In this document: positions 1 to 7,537 of the stretch, piece after piece
Layout: the number at the start of each line of letters is the position of its first letter
Position numbering within the stretch: the first letter of the stretch is position 1
NCBI RefSeq assembly: GCF_001280125.1
Contig: NZ_LGEG01000055.1
Location: forward strand, 1 to 7,636
Length of the DNA stretch: 7,636 bases
DNA from: Streptomyces sp. NRRL F-6492
GTDB taxonomy: Bacteria; Actinomycetota; Actinomycetes; Streptomycetales; Streptomycetaceae
Reading direction: 5' to 3'
The notes under the pieces: model-generated
The model's database searches: none
What the model was told of the DNA's origin: nothing
The model's input: the letters and a program-made list of their open reading frames with translations, nothing else
Position numbers and translations under genes: made by a program

Positions 1-99
1 TGGTGGATCCGGTTATCTTGGTCGAAACCCGTCTACCAGGGGCTTCTTCGCTCTGTCAGCCCAACGAGCAGGCCAGTCCGGCAGGTTGGAACAGGCTCA
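1..99 (+). repeat. Left arm of a perfect 99-bp terminal inverted repeat (probable IS end)
   Basis: The first 99 bases are the exact reverse complement of 7538-7636. The match stops sharply: base 100 is T here, while the corresponding base on the other arm reads C, and there is no similarity further in. The arm has no convincing coding content. Two copies of one sequence facing each other, with abrupt inner edges, suggest inner ends of two inverted copies of an insertion sequence whose body lies outside the window. I cannot name the family without the transposase. The exact length and the coincidence with the window edges also fit a contig that stops at a repeat node in a k-mer assembly graph. 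The identity is directly visible; the IS assignment is inference. Confidence 0.9.
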
Positions 100-249
100 T
101 TCTTTGAGGTGTGTCGCAGATCACCCAAAGAAGCGGAACTTACGCCGTCGATTTGCATGCCCTTCGCGGCCTTTTCGCTCTTTTTTTCTTCGGTACGTTC
201 TCCGGTGCACCACAAGATGGTGCGTCAGAAACCATGAAACCGGGGAATC
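100..249 (+). promoter_or_regulatory. Leader region upstream of the RHS toxin gene
   Basis: This 150-bp stretch between the repeat edge and the toxin start is visibly less GC-rich than the genes and includes a T-rich run (TTTTTTT at 181-187). It should hold the promoter, because nothing else lies upstream before the repeat. The best -10-like hexamer I see is TACGTT at 194-199 (TAnnnT pattern), but it lacks a good -35 at the right distance, so I do not call a promoter position. A small inverted repeat, GCACCA / TGGTGC (207-212 and 218-223, 5-base loop), could be an operator half-site pair or a leader hairpin. No real gene is seen here. Confidence 0.35.
242..246 (+). promoter_or_regulatory. Weak ribosome binding site for the RHS toxin gene
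   Basis: GGGGA lies only 3 bases before the ATG at 250, closer than usual. The start is still fixed, because an in-frame TGA at 235-237 leaves no other ATG or GTG between it and 250. The protein from 250 also begins with a good signal peptide. Confidence 0.4.
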
Positions 250-3200
250 ATGACGATTCACATACCCGCTCCGGGGGGGCGGGACCGGCCTTGGACAGGA
301 AGAAGCCTGCGGCACATCGCGGGTGGTCTTGCCCTGGCCTTGGCCTTGGCCATGCTGGACGGCGCCGGCTCGGCAGTCGCCCGGCCGCAGCAGACTCCTG
401 CGGCCGAACCCAAACCGCAGGCGGTGACGCAGGCGGCCGACATCGCTTCGGCGCGTGTGGCGGCGAAGCTGTCCGGCAAGAGGGTCGAGGCGCTGTCCGA
501 GCGAACCGAAACCTCGACGACCTGGGCCAACAAGGACGGTTCGCTCACCACCGAGCTGACCGCCGGACCGGTGCGCTTCCAGGACTCCGCCACGGGTGCC
601 TGGCGTGATGTCGATGTCGACCTGGCCACTCAGGCAGATGGTTCGGTCGCGGCCAAGGCGCATCCGGCCGGGTTGAGGCTGTCGGGCAAGAAGGGCGTGA
701 AGGCGTCCTCCCTGCGCGCGGCGCAGGCCACCCCAGCCATCGATCTGGTCACCCTCGGCCAGGGCGAGGATCAGATCACCCTCCAGTGGCGCGGTGGACT
801 GCCCTCCCCGCAGCTGGACGGCACGCGCGCCACCTACGTGAACGCGGTGCCCGGCGCGGACGTGGTGGTCGAGGCCACTCGTACCGGTTTCGAGCAGTTC
901 GTCGACCTCAAGGCCAGGCCCGCCACCGGCGGCTTCTCCTACACCCTGCCGCTTCGGACCAAGGGTCTGAAGGTCGAGCAGCAGGCCGACGGCAGTGTGC
1001 TGTTCACGGACCGGAAGTCGAAGAAGACCGCGACGATGCCGGCCCCGGTGATGTGGGACGCCTCCGTCGACGAGGTCTCCGGTGAGCACACCCGCCGTGC
1101 CAAGGTCGCGATGAAGGTCGTCAAGGCCAAGGGGGGCGTCGATCTGGTCATCACCCCGGACGCGGCCTTCCTCGCCGACCCGGCCACCCGGTATCCGGTC
1201 ACGGTCGACCCGTCCACCTCGGCCCTCGGCAACCTGTTCGACACCTACGTCCAGCAGGGCGAGACGGTCGACTGGTCCAACGACGTCGAGCTCGACCTGG
1301 GCAATCCCGGTACGAAGAACGCCGACGGCACCTGGCGCACGGCCCGTTCCTTCATCACCTGGAACACCGCGCCGGTCTCCGACGCCCTGGTCTCCAGCGC
1401 CCAGCTGTCGCTGTGGAACTTCCACTCCGGCAACACCGACTGCACCGCCCAGCCGTGGGAGGTGTGGACGGCGAACAACGCCTCCACCGCCTCGCGCTGG
1501 ACCAACCAGCCGTCCATGGTGACCAAGATGGCCACCTCCACCCAGACCAAGGGAAGCCCGAACTGCTCCACCCAGCCCGACGGGTGGATCAACGCCGACG
1601 TCACCGACCTGGTCCAGCACTGGGCGAACAACAAGTGGTCCCACGCCGGCATGGGCCTGCGGGCCACGGACGAGAACGACGCCAAGGAGTGGAAGCGGGT
1701 CAACTCCGCCAACGCCGCCTCCAACGTCCCCAAGCTGACCGTCACCTACAACTACCGGCCGCGCACCGGCACCAAGCAGGAGGCGGGGCCACCGTTCTTC
1801 TCCTACGGCGGCGCCTACACCGTCAACACCCTCACCCCGACGCTCCGGGACACGTTCGTCGACCCCAACGGTGACAAGATCCAGGGCGCCTACCAGATCT
1901 ATGACACCGCCACCAACACCCAGGTCGGCAACGTCCTGCGATCCGCATTCGTACCCTCAGGCCAGCCCGCCCCGGTCGTCGTCCCGGCCGGCGTGCTGAC
2001 CAACGGCAAGACGTACCAGTTCCGCAGCAGCCCCTACGACGGGACGCACTACAACCTGGGCTGGTCGGCGTGGAAGACCTTCACGGTCGACACCAGCGCC
2101 CCCGTCGCCCCGACCGGCGTCACCTCGACGGACTACCCGGCCACCGCGTGGGTCAAGGGCGCCGGCCAGGCCGGCACCTTCACCGTCACCCCCAACAGCA
2201 CCGACCACAACTGGCTGGAGTGGTCGCTCGACGGCGTGACCTGGACCAAGGTCGCCACCGCCGGCTCCACCGCCGCCAAGGCCATCAGCGTCACCCCGCC
2301 GAAGGACGGGACCCACAGCCTTCAGGTGCGGCAGGTGGACAAGGCCGACAACAAGTCGGAGCCGGTCGAGTACACCTTCCACGCCGGCCCTGGCGGGTTC
2401 GTCCAGCCGAGCGAGGGCGAGCGCACCGCCCGTCGTCTGCCGCTCGTCGCCGAGGCCGACGGCGCCAAGTACGACAAGGTCTCCTTCTCCTGGCGCCGTT
2501 CCGAGGCCGACCCCTGGGTGACGATCCCGGCGGGACAGGTCACCTCCGGCGGCACCGCGCTGACCGCCTGGCCGGTGCCGCTCAGCGGCGGCAGGAACAG
2601 CCCGCTGGTGTGGAACGCCACCGACACCGTTGATCCCGACGGCACCGTCCAGATCAAGGCCGACTTCACCGGCCCCAACTCCGCTTCGAGCAGCACGCAG
2701 CCGCTGGCGATCGTCGTCGATCGCAACGCATCGGGCGCTGCCGACAGTGAGGTCGGACCGGGCTCGGTCAACCTGTTGACCGGTGACTACACCCTGTCCG
2801 CTACGGACGCCTCTTCTTTCGATCTCGGAGTGACCCGCACGGTCTCCTCGCGCGTACCGGACAAGGGCGTCAGGCAGGAGGGCCAAGCGGCCATCTTCGG
2901 CAAGGAGTGGGTCGCGGGCACGGCCTCTGAGCTGACGGACTCCGACTACTCGCACATCCGCAAGGTGTCCGACACGGCCGTGGTGGTCGTCGACTCCGAG
3001 GGCGAGGAGACACACTTCGCCGCGACCGCGGCGAAGACGGCGTGGATCCCCGAGCCCGGTGCCGAGGATCTGACCCTGAAGGGTGCCACCACCGGCTCGT
3101 TCACCCTGTCCGACACCGAGGGCACGGTGACCACGTTCACCAAGCCCGACGCCGCGGCCACCGCGTGGCAGGTGTCCAGCACCCTGCTCGACGGTCTGGC

Positions 3201-6200
3201 GGGTTCCACGACCACCGTGGTGTCCGAGACGGTGACGGTGGGCGGCAAGCAGCTGGCCCGCCCCAAGCGCGTCATCGCACCGACCTCCGCCACGACACCG
3301 GCCGCGTGCACGGCGGACCCGGCCACCAAGGGCTGCCGGGTGATGGAGTTCGTGTACGCCGCGACCACCACGGCGACCGGCGGCACCTACGGTGACGTGG
3401 TCGGCCAGGTCAAGGAGATTCGCCTGTGGTCCACCGCCCCCGGTGCCTCAGTTGCCACCTCCAAGGCCGTGGCGATGTACCTGTACGACGGCGACGGCCG
3501 CCTGCGCGAGTCGTGGAATCCGCAGATCACGCCGTCCCTGAAGACGCAGTACACCTATGACACCGCCGGCCGGATCACGCGCCTGGCCTCGCCCGGCGAG
3601 CTGCCGTGGACGTTCACGTATGGCAAGGCCGGCAACGCCGCCACCGCCGGTGAGGGCATGCTCCTCAAAGCCTCCCGCTCCGCGCTCCAGCAGGGCACGA
3701 CTGGCACCGAATCCGGCACGGCGGCCACCAGCGTCGTCTACGACGTGCCGCTGACCGGCGCCACCGCCCCATACAAAATGGGCGCGGCCGACGTGAAGAC
3801 CTGGGGACAGACGGACGCGCCCACGGACGCGACCGCCGTCTTCCCCGCCGACGCCGTACCCGCCTCCTACTCTGGCGGCTCCCTCGGTACGAACGACTAC
3901 AAGCGGGCCGACGTGCACTACCTCGGGGTGTCGGGCCGCGAGGTCAACACGGCCAACCCAGGCGGGCACATCTCGACCACGGAGTACGACCGCTTCGGCA
4001 ACACCGTCCGGGAATTGAGCGCGGGCAACCGGGCCGTCGCCCTCGGCCTGACCGCCGACGCCACGGCCACACAGGCCGACCTCGGCATCGGCAGCCTCCC
4101 GGCCGCCGAGCGCGCCGACCTGCTGTCCAGCGAGTCCGTCCACAACGAGACGGGCACGCGTGTACTGGAGTCGTTCGGCCCGCTGCGGCGCATCGACCTC
4201 ACGGCCGACCTGAAGACCGGCACAACCACCCTGGTCCCTGCAGGCACCTCGTTGACCGCCCGTACCTGGACGGTCAACGAGTACGACGCCGGACGCCCGA
4301 CCGACGGCACCGCTAAGGTCAAGGACCAGATCACCAGGACCACCACCGGGGCGCAGGTACGTGAGCACCCGGGCGTCCAGGGCGAGCCGCGAGCGACGCA
4401 GACGGTCTACGACTGGACCAAGGGCCTGCCCGTCAAGACCGTCAAGGACCCTGGTGGTCTCGCGATCACCGAGACCACGGAGTACGACGACCAGGGCCGT
4501 GTCATCAAACAGATGCTGCCCGGTGCCACCGGTACCGACGCCGCCACGCGCGTGACCACCTACTGGTCCGCCACCGGCACCGGCACCTGCCAGGGCCGTC
4601 CCGAGTGGGCCGACCTGGTCTGCTCCACCGGCCCGGCGGGTACTATCACCGGCGGCGGCACCAACCCCGCCCAACTGCCGACTCTCACCACCGAGTACGA
4701 CTGGTGGGGCAACACCGCCAAGGTCACGGAGACCGCCAATGGCGTCAGCCGGTCCACCACGACCACGTACGACAACGCCGGCCGGCCGACCAGGGCCGTG
4801 ATGACCGGCGGCACCGGCCAGACTGTGCCCGAGGCGAGCACCGAGTACGACACGGCCACCGGCCGACCGTTCAAGACGATCTCGCCGACCGGCGGAACCA
4901 TCGTCAAGGGCTACGACAAGCTCGGCCGCCTGGTCACCTACACGGACGCCGACGGCGGCACGACTACGACCGAGTACGACCTGCTCGACCGCCCGGTGAA
5001 GGTCACAGACACGGTGCCCTCCACGGTCACCTACACCTACGACCACACCATCGAGCCGCGTGGCACGGCCACGAGCACTACCGACTCCGTCGCGGGTACC
5101 TTCCGGGCCACCTACGACGCGGACGGCTCGGTCTCCAGCGAGAAGCTGCCCGGCGGCTACACGGTCAAGCAGACCGAGGACACCACCGGCTCACCGGTCG
5201 ACCGCACCTACACCCGTGACAGCGACGGCACGACGGTCTACTCCGACGCCGTGACCGAGTCCATCCACGGCCAGGCCACCAGCCACGCCGGCTGGTCGGA
5301 CCAGACGTACCGGTACGACGCGACCGGCCGCCTGGTCACCGTCGAGGACACCGCCGACACGATCTGCACCAAGCGCACCTACACCTTCGACAACCGCACC
5401 AACCGCACGTCCCTCACCCGCGCGACCGGCACCCCTGGCGCCGACTGCCCCACCACCGGAGGCACCACCACCACCCACACCTACGACAGCGCCGATCGCC
5501 TCGTCGACACGGGCCACGTGTACGACGCGTTCGGCCGCACCACCACCGCGCCGGGCAGCACGATCGGCTACTACGCCAACGACCTCGTCCACCAGCAGAC
5601 GGCCGGCGGCGAACGCCAGACCTGGCAGCTCGACGCTGCCCACCGCTTCCGCTCCTGGAAGGTGGAGACCGGCAGCGGCACGACGTGGACGCAGACCGCG
5701 TCCAAGCTCAACCACTACGACGGTGAGGGCGACAACCCGCGCTGGATCGTGGAGGACACCGCCACCGGCGCCCTGACCAGAAACGTCGAGTCGGCGTCCG
5801 GTGACCTGGCCGCCACGACTGCCAAGGCGGACGACACCGTCCTGCAGCTGACCAACATCCACGGCGACGTGGCCCTCCAGCTCCCGCTCACTGCGGGCGA
5901 GGCCCCCGTCGCGCTGGACAGCGACGAGTACGGCAATCCCCGCGCGGGCCAGCCGGCCACCCGCTACGGCTGGCTGGGCGCCAAGCAGCGTTCGGCCGAG
6001 ACTCTCACCGGCCTCACCCTCATGGGCATCCGCCTCTACAACCCGGCCACCGGACGCTTCCTGTCCATCGACCCGGTGCACGGAGGCGGTGACAACCGCT
6101 ACGGCTACCCGGGCGACCCCGTCAACCAGTACGACCTGGACGGGCGTTTCTGGAAGCCGAGGATCAACCCCTTCGCCCGCCTCGGCTGGCACTACCTCAA

Positions 6201-6561
6201 CCGCGGCTACAACCGATACAGGTCCTGGAGAAACCGCCAGGAAGCCCGTGTCGTCGGTGTGTACAGCGCGTACGTGGGCACGCGTTACCTCGGCTACCGG
6301 TGCCGGGTCAGGTACGGCATGCGGGTCTGCTCCGGCGGCCTGGGGCTGCACTCCCGCGGCGGTACGACACTCGGCACCACCTTCTTCACCTCGAACCGCA
6401 ACCCGTCTGCAAGCCTCATGCGCCATGAGCGCCGGCACAAGGCCCAGTGGAAACGTTACGGATTCCGCTTTGGTTACATGTACCTGAGGGCCGGTGTGAA
6501 CCCGTGCCGCAACAGGTGGGAGCGGCGCGCCGGCTACCGGGACGGAGGGTACCGATGCTGA
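250..6561 (+). CDS. Secreted RHS/YD-repeat polymorphic toxin with HExxH C-terminal tip
   Basis: This 2103-residue protein has the build of an actinobacterial RHS contact-dependent or secreted toxin. A Sec-type signal peptide spans about 1-44: basic n-region with R11, R13, R18 and R21, an Ala/Leu core at 23-36, and likely cleavage after AVA. A long N-terminal region follows, then a DNRLRE-type beta domain at about 320-500 (beginning near FDTYVQQG, ending VTYNY). Two Ig/FN3-like domains lie at about 505-615 and 618-712. The RHS entry segment is near 838-890 (GSVNLLTGDY). YD repeats of the form xYDxxGR run from about 1079 to 1760 (for example Y1103-D1104, Y1246-D1247, Y1412-D1413, Y1483-D1484, Y1555-D1556, Y1689-D1690, Y1745-D1746). 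The RHS-associated core (GIRLYNPATGRFLSIDP, then GDPVNQYDLDG) ends at 1965. In this family the repeats form a closed shell around the toxin tip. Residues 1966-2103 are the tip. The family call is firm; the toxin role is inferred from architecture. Confidence 0.95.
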   Translation: MTIHIPAPGGRDRPWTGRSLRHIAGGLALALALAMLDGAGSAVARPQQTPAAEPKPQAVTQAADIASARVAAKLSGKRVEALSERTETSTTWANKDGSLTTELTAGPVRFQDSATGAWRDVDVDLATQADGSVAAKAHPAGLRLSGKKGVKASSLRAAQATPAIDLVTLGQGEDQITLQWRGGLPSPQLDGTRATYVNAVPGADVVVEATRTGFEQFVDLKARPATGGFSYTLPLRTKGLKVEQQADGSVLFTDRKSKKTATMPAPVMWDASVDEVSGEHTRRAKVAMKVVKAKGGVDLVITPDAAFLADPATRYPVTVDPSTSALGNLFDTYVQQGETVDWSNDVELDLGNPGTKNADGTWRTARSFITWNTAPVSDALVSSAQLSLWNFHSGNTDCTAQPWEVWTANNASTASRWTNQPSMVTKMATSTQTKGSPNCSTQPDGWINADVTDLVQHWANNKWSHAGMGLRATDENDAKEWKRVNSANAASNVPKLTVTYNYRPRTGTKQEAGPPFFSYGGAYTVNTLTPTLRDTFVDPNGDKIQGAYQIYDTATNTQVGNVLRSAFVPSGQPAPVVVPAGVLTNGKTYQFRSSPYDGTHYNLGWSAWKTFTVDTSAPVAPTGVTSTDYPATAWVKGAGQAGTFTVTPNSTDHNWLEWSLDGVTWTKVATAGSTAAKAISVTPPKDGTHSLQVRQVDKADNKSEPVEYTFHAGPGGFVQPSEGERTARRLPLVAEADGAKYDKVSFSWRRSEADPWVTIPAGQVTSGGTALTAWPVPLSGGRNSPLVWNATDTVDPDGTVQIKADFTGPNSASSSTQPLAIVVDRNASGAADSEVGPGSVNLLTGDYTLSATDASSFDLGVTRTVSSRVPDKGVRQEGQAAIFGKEWVAGTASELTDSDYSHIRKVSDTAVVVVDSEGEETHFAATAAKTAWIPEPGAEDLTLKGATTGSFTLSDTEGTVTTFTKPDAAATAWQVSSTLLDGLAGSTTTVVSETVTVGGKQLARPKRVIAPTSATTPAACTADPATKGCRVMEFVYAATTTATGGTYGDVVGQVKEIRLWSTAPGASVATSKAVAMYLYDGDGRLRESWNPQITPSLKTQYTYDTAGRITRLASPGELPWTFTYGKAGNAATAGEGMLLKASRSALQQGTTGTESGTAATSVVYDVPLTGATAPYKMGAADVKTWGQTDAPTDATAVFPADAVPASYSGGSLGTNDYKRADVHYLGVSGREVNTANPGGHISTTEYDRFGNTVRELSAGNRAVALGLTADATATQADLGIGSLPAAERADLLSSESVHNETGTRVLESFGPLRRIDLTADLKTGTTTLVPAGTSLTARTWTVNEYDAGRPTDGTAKVKDQITRTTTGAQVREHPGVQGEPRATQTVYDWTKGLPVKTVKDPGGLAITETTEYDDQGRVIKQMLPGATGTDAATRVTTYWSATGTGTCQGRPEWADLVCSTGPAGTITGGGTNPAQLPTLTTEYDWWGNTAKVTETANGVSRSTTTTYDNAGRPTRAVMTGGTGQTVPEASTEYDTATGRPFKTISPTGGTIVKGYDKLGRLVTYTDADGGTTTTEYDLLDRPVKVTDTVPSTVTYTYDHTIEPRGTATSTTDSVAGTFRATYDADGSVSSEKLPGGYTVKQTEDTTGSPVDRTYTRDSDGTTVYSDAVTESIHGQATSHAGWSDQTYRYDATGRLVTVEDTADTICTKRTYTFDNRTNRTSLTRATGTPGADCPTTGGTTTTHTYDSADRLVDTGHVYDAFGRTTTAPGSTIGYYANDLVHQQTAGGERQTWQLDAAHRFRSWKVETGSGTTWTQTASKLNHYDGEGDNPRWIVEDTATGALTRNVESASGDLAATTAKADDTVLQLTNIHGDVALQLPLTAGEAPVALDSDEYGNPRAGQPATRYGWLGAKQRSAETLTGLTLMGIRLYNPATGRFLSIDPVHGGGDNRYGYPGDPVNQYDLDGRFWKPRINPFARLGWHYLNRGYNRYRSWRNRQEARVVGVYSAYVGTRYLGYRCRVRYGMRVCSGGLGLHSRGGTTLGTTFFTSNRNPSASLMRHERRHKAQWKRYGFRFGYMYLRAGVNPCRNRWERRAGYRDGGYRC
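6145..6558 (+). other. C-terminal toxin tip: Arg-rich putative zincin (HExxH) domain
   Basis: This is the variable tip of the RHS protein, residues 1966-2103, directly after the core motif DLDG. It holds HERRH at 2059-2063, a match to the zinc-binding HExxH signature of zincin metallopeptidases. HERRH is followed by Q2066-W2067, a YG...YL stretch, and NRWERRAGYRDGGY, in which E2091 (28 residues after H2063) could be the third zinc ligand. A Gly/Thr-rich strand (RGGTTLGTTFF) precedes the motif, as an edge strand does in many zincins. Four cysteines (2018, 2027, 2086, 2103) could form two disulfides outside the cell. By my count 28 of 138 residues are Arg against four acidic residues, so the domain is strongly basic. 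Zincin-type peptidase tips are known among polymorphic toxins. I cannot name a subfamily, and catalysis is inference from the motif. A nucleic-acid-binding role is an alternative, given the charge. Confidence 0.65.
6544..6549 (+). promoter_or_regulatory. Ribosome binding site setting the start of the downstream gene
   Basis: GGAGGG lies 5 bases before the ATG at 6555, inside the last codons of the toxin gene. It decides between that ATG and an in-frame ATG at 6447, which would add 36 residues read out of phase across toxin-coding DNA and has no such site. It also places the partner gene in the same transcript as the toxin. Confidence 0.8.
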
Positions 6562-7100
6562 GTTCCGGTTCAAAGAAACGGTCCATATGGCCGTTCGTGG
6601 CAGCAGGATCAGTTCTCGGTGTACTACTTCTGGCCGCCGGGGGCCTCTGGGCGTTCGGCGTGTACAGCATGTCCGAGCCGTCCAGACCCCTGCTCATCGG
6701 CGTCAGGATCGAAGGCGCACGCGTCACGGTGAAGGCACCGACGTGCCCCACAGACACGGTGGCGCGGGTCGAGGTATTCGACGGCGAGTCGACCAAACCT
6801 CTCTGGCAGGCGCGCGAACCGCGTACTTCCGAGGGGAGGAGTGGCGCCGTCACCCTCTGGGCCGATGACGAGTTCCTGAAACCCGGCCCGGGCGCGCAGC
6901 CCGAGAAGCTGCCGCGGAGCCTCGATGTCCTCTTCACCTACGCCGGGACAGGTGACGGAACGGGCGACGTTGTCGATGTCGCACAGGTCGCCTCCGCAGA
7001 GATACCCGAGAGTCGGTACTGGACCAAGGACGGCCCCAAGACCGCCCAAGAGATCGACAAGCAGTTGAAGTGCACTCAGGGGAAGACGACTGCTTCGTAG
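6555..7100 (+). CDS. Membrane-anchored putative immunity protein for the RHS toxin
   Basis: I do not recognise this 181-residue protein as a named family. Its start overlaps the toxin stop by 7 bp and has its own GGAGGG site, so the two genes are almost certainly co-transcribed and translationally coupled. A short cytoplasmic tail with K7, K8 and R9 precedes one hydrophobic helix at about 11-34 (beginning IWPFVAAG). Residues 40-181 would therefore lie outside the membrane. This external part looks beta-rich at first (IGVRIEGARVTVKAPTC), is mildly acidic by my count, and has two cysteines (C64, C173) that could form a disulfide. Position directly after a toxin tip is the classic place for a cognate immunity gene. 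An outward-facing domain would suit a toxin acting at the cell surface or envelope. The immunity role is inferred from context only; an accessory or export factor is the main alternative. A strong hairpin begins 25 bases after its stop. Confidence 0.8.
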   Translation: MLSSGSKKRSIWPFVAAGSVLGVLLLAAGGLWAFGVYSMSEPSRPLLIGVRIEGARVTVKAPTCPTDTVARVEVFDGESTKPLWQAREPRTSEGRSGAVTLWADDEFLKPGPGAQPEKLPRSLDVLFTYAGTGDGTGDVVDVAQVASAEIPESRYWTKDGPKTAQEIDKQLKCTQGKTTAS

Positions 7101-7124
7101 CGAGAGCTATCGGTGTGATCATCC

Positions 7125-7166
7125 GCTGGATGGCCGGAGGGGGATTACCCCCTCCGGCCATCCAGC
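7125..7166 (+). terminator. Strong hairpin terminator after the toxin-immunity pair
   Basis: A perfect 19-bp stem (7125-7143, GCTGGATGGCCGGAGGGGG, pairing with 7148-7166) closes a 4-base ATTA loop, starting 25 bases after the stop at 7100. No clean U-tract follows (TGTTCCCTCCC), which is common for intrinsic-type terminators in GC-rich actinomycetes. It would end the two-gene transcript and could also work for reverse transcription arriving from the right. Confidence 0.85.
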
Positions 7167-7241
7167 TGTTCCCTCCCTGACGTGGTGGCTCGCCCACGAG
7201 TGACTCCGCTCCCAGCGCGTCGGCCAGGATGGTTTCGCTGA

Positions 7242-7331
7242 CCGCGGCATTATCAGAACCGCGCCCGCCTCGACCAGACGCTCTACGCACGTCTGGACCG
7301 TCTCACCGAACCCGTCCCGGGCACCACGTAG
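7242..7331 (+). pseudogene. Possible 3' tail of a lost forward-strand gene
   Basis: A short open stretch after a TGA at 7239-7241 reads QNRARLDQTLYARLDRL and then TEPVPGTT, ending at TAG 7329-7331. About 22 of the last 26 codons end in G or C, which is typical of real genes in this DNA, and the peptide is hydrophilic and helix-like. There is no start codon with a ribosome binding site, so this would be the end of a gene whose 5' part has been lost or frameshifted. The product is not recognised. Chance is a real alternative at this length. Confidence 0.3.
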
Positions 7332-7365
7332 CCCCCGGGAGGCCGTCCAAGCCTCCTCGGCCTAC
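7328..7365. terminator. Imperfect hairpin between two convergent gene remnants
   Basis: The outer arms GTAG (7328-7331) and CTAC (7362-7365) pair. Inside them GGAGGC (7338-7343) pairs with GCCTCC (7351-7356) around a 7-base loop, with mismatches and a bulge between. The two arms contain the stop codons of the forward remnant (TAG 7329-7331) and the reverse remnant (TAG on the minus strand, 7362-7364). That is the expected place for a shared bidirectional terminator of a convergent gene pair. Confidence 0.35.
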
Positions 7366-7535
7366 ACGAACTCCATTGCGATGCCGTGGGCCCGGGGTTT
7401 CAGGGCATCCGTTGATCGGCCGTGAGATGCGGACGGCCAGCTCGTCGAGGACGAGCAGGCCCATCGTGGTGACACCGGCTCTCGTAGGCCCGGGCGGTCT
7501 CGTTCACGGAGCTCGCGCACGGGCGCGTCTTCGTC
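7362..7535 (-). pseudogene. Frameshifted remnant of an unrecognised minus-strand gene
   Basis: Read on the minus strand from the repeat edge, coding-like segments appear one after another in three frames: DEDAPVREL (7535-7509), VNETARAYES (7507-7478), VTTMGLLVLDELAVRISRPIN (starting near 7473), and DALKPRAHGIAMEFV with a TAG stop at 7364-7362. Within each segment nearly all codons end in G or C. Each join needs a shift equivalent to one extra base, so three shifts return to the original frame. I see this as a small gene that has decayed, with its 5' end cut off at the repeat junction. I do not recognise the product. Sequencing errors are unlikely to explain three shifts in about 170 bp, but cannot be excluded. 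Confidence 0.5.
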
Positions 7536-7537
7536 AG

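Larger units (their letters stand above)
7167..7537. other. Decayed intergenic flank between terminator and right repeat
   Basis: This 371-bp stretch has no intact gene on either strand. From 7167 to about 7241 I see nothing. The rest holds two pieces of decayed coding sequence that converge on an imperfect hairpin, each listed separately. The open frames crossing this region lack consistent G/C-rich third positions over their length, or run into the repeat, so I treat them as chance. The right edge at 7537/7538 is where unique sequence meets the inverted repeat. Confidence 0.6.

Noticed and set aside
273..279. Run of seven G just after the toxin start, which could allow frame slipping or phase variation. 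One fewer G would join the gene to an ATG at 234.
   Set aside because: The ATG at 234 has no ribosome binding site, and the frame from 250 already gives a good signal peptide. A single G-run in GC-rich DNA is weak evidence.
121..1644. Long minus-strand open frame opposite the start of the toxin gene, and similar long frames at 3448-5046 and 5191-6573.
   Set aside because: They lie fully opposite a well-supported gene, have no recognisable domains, and are the usual antisense open frames of GC-rich DNA.
3478..5530. Repeated TAC-GAC-centred motifs that look like a DNA repeat array.
   Set aside because: These are the YD repeats of the protein. They are spaced irregularly and are too diverged at DNA level to be a separate repeat or CRISPR array.
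6447..6554. Upstream start giving the immunity candidate 36 more residues.
   Set aside because: The added residues overlap toxin-coding DNA, precede and spoil the clean N-terminal membrane anchor, and lack the GGAGGG site that serves the ATG at 6555.
7440..7456. Short inverted repeat GCTCGTC / GACGAGC with a 3-base loop.
   Set aside because: It falls inside the LLVLDEL coding segment of the minus-strand remnant, where Leu, Asp and Glu codons produce such symmetry by chance.
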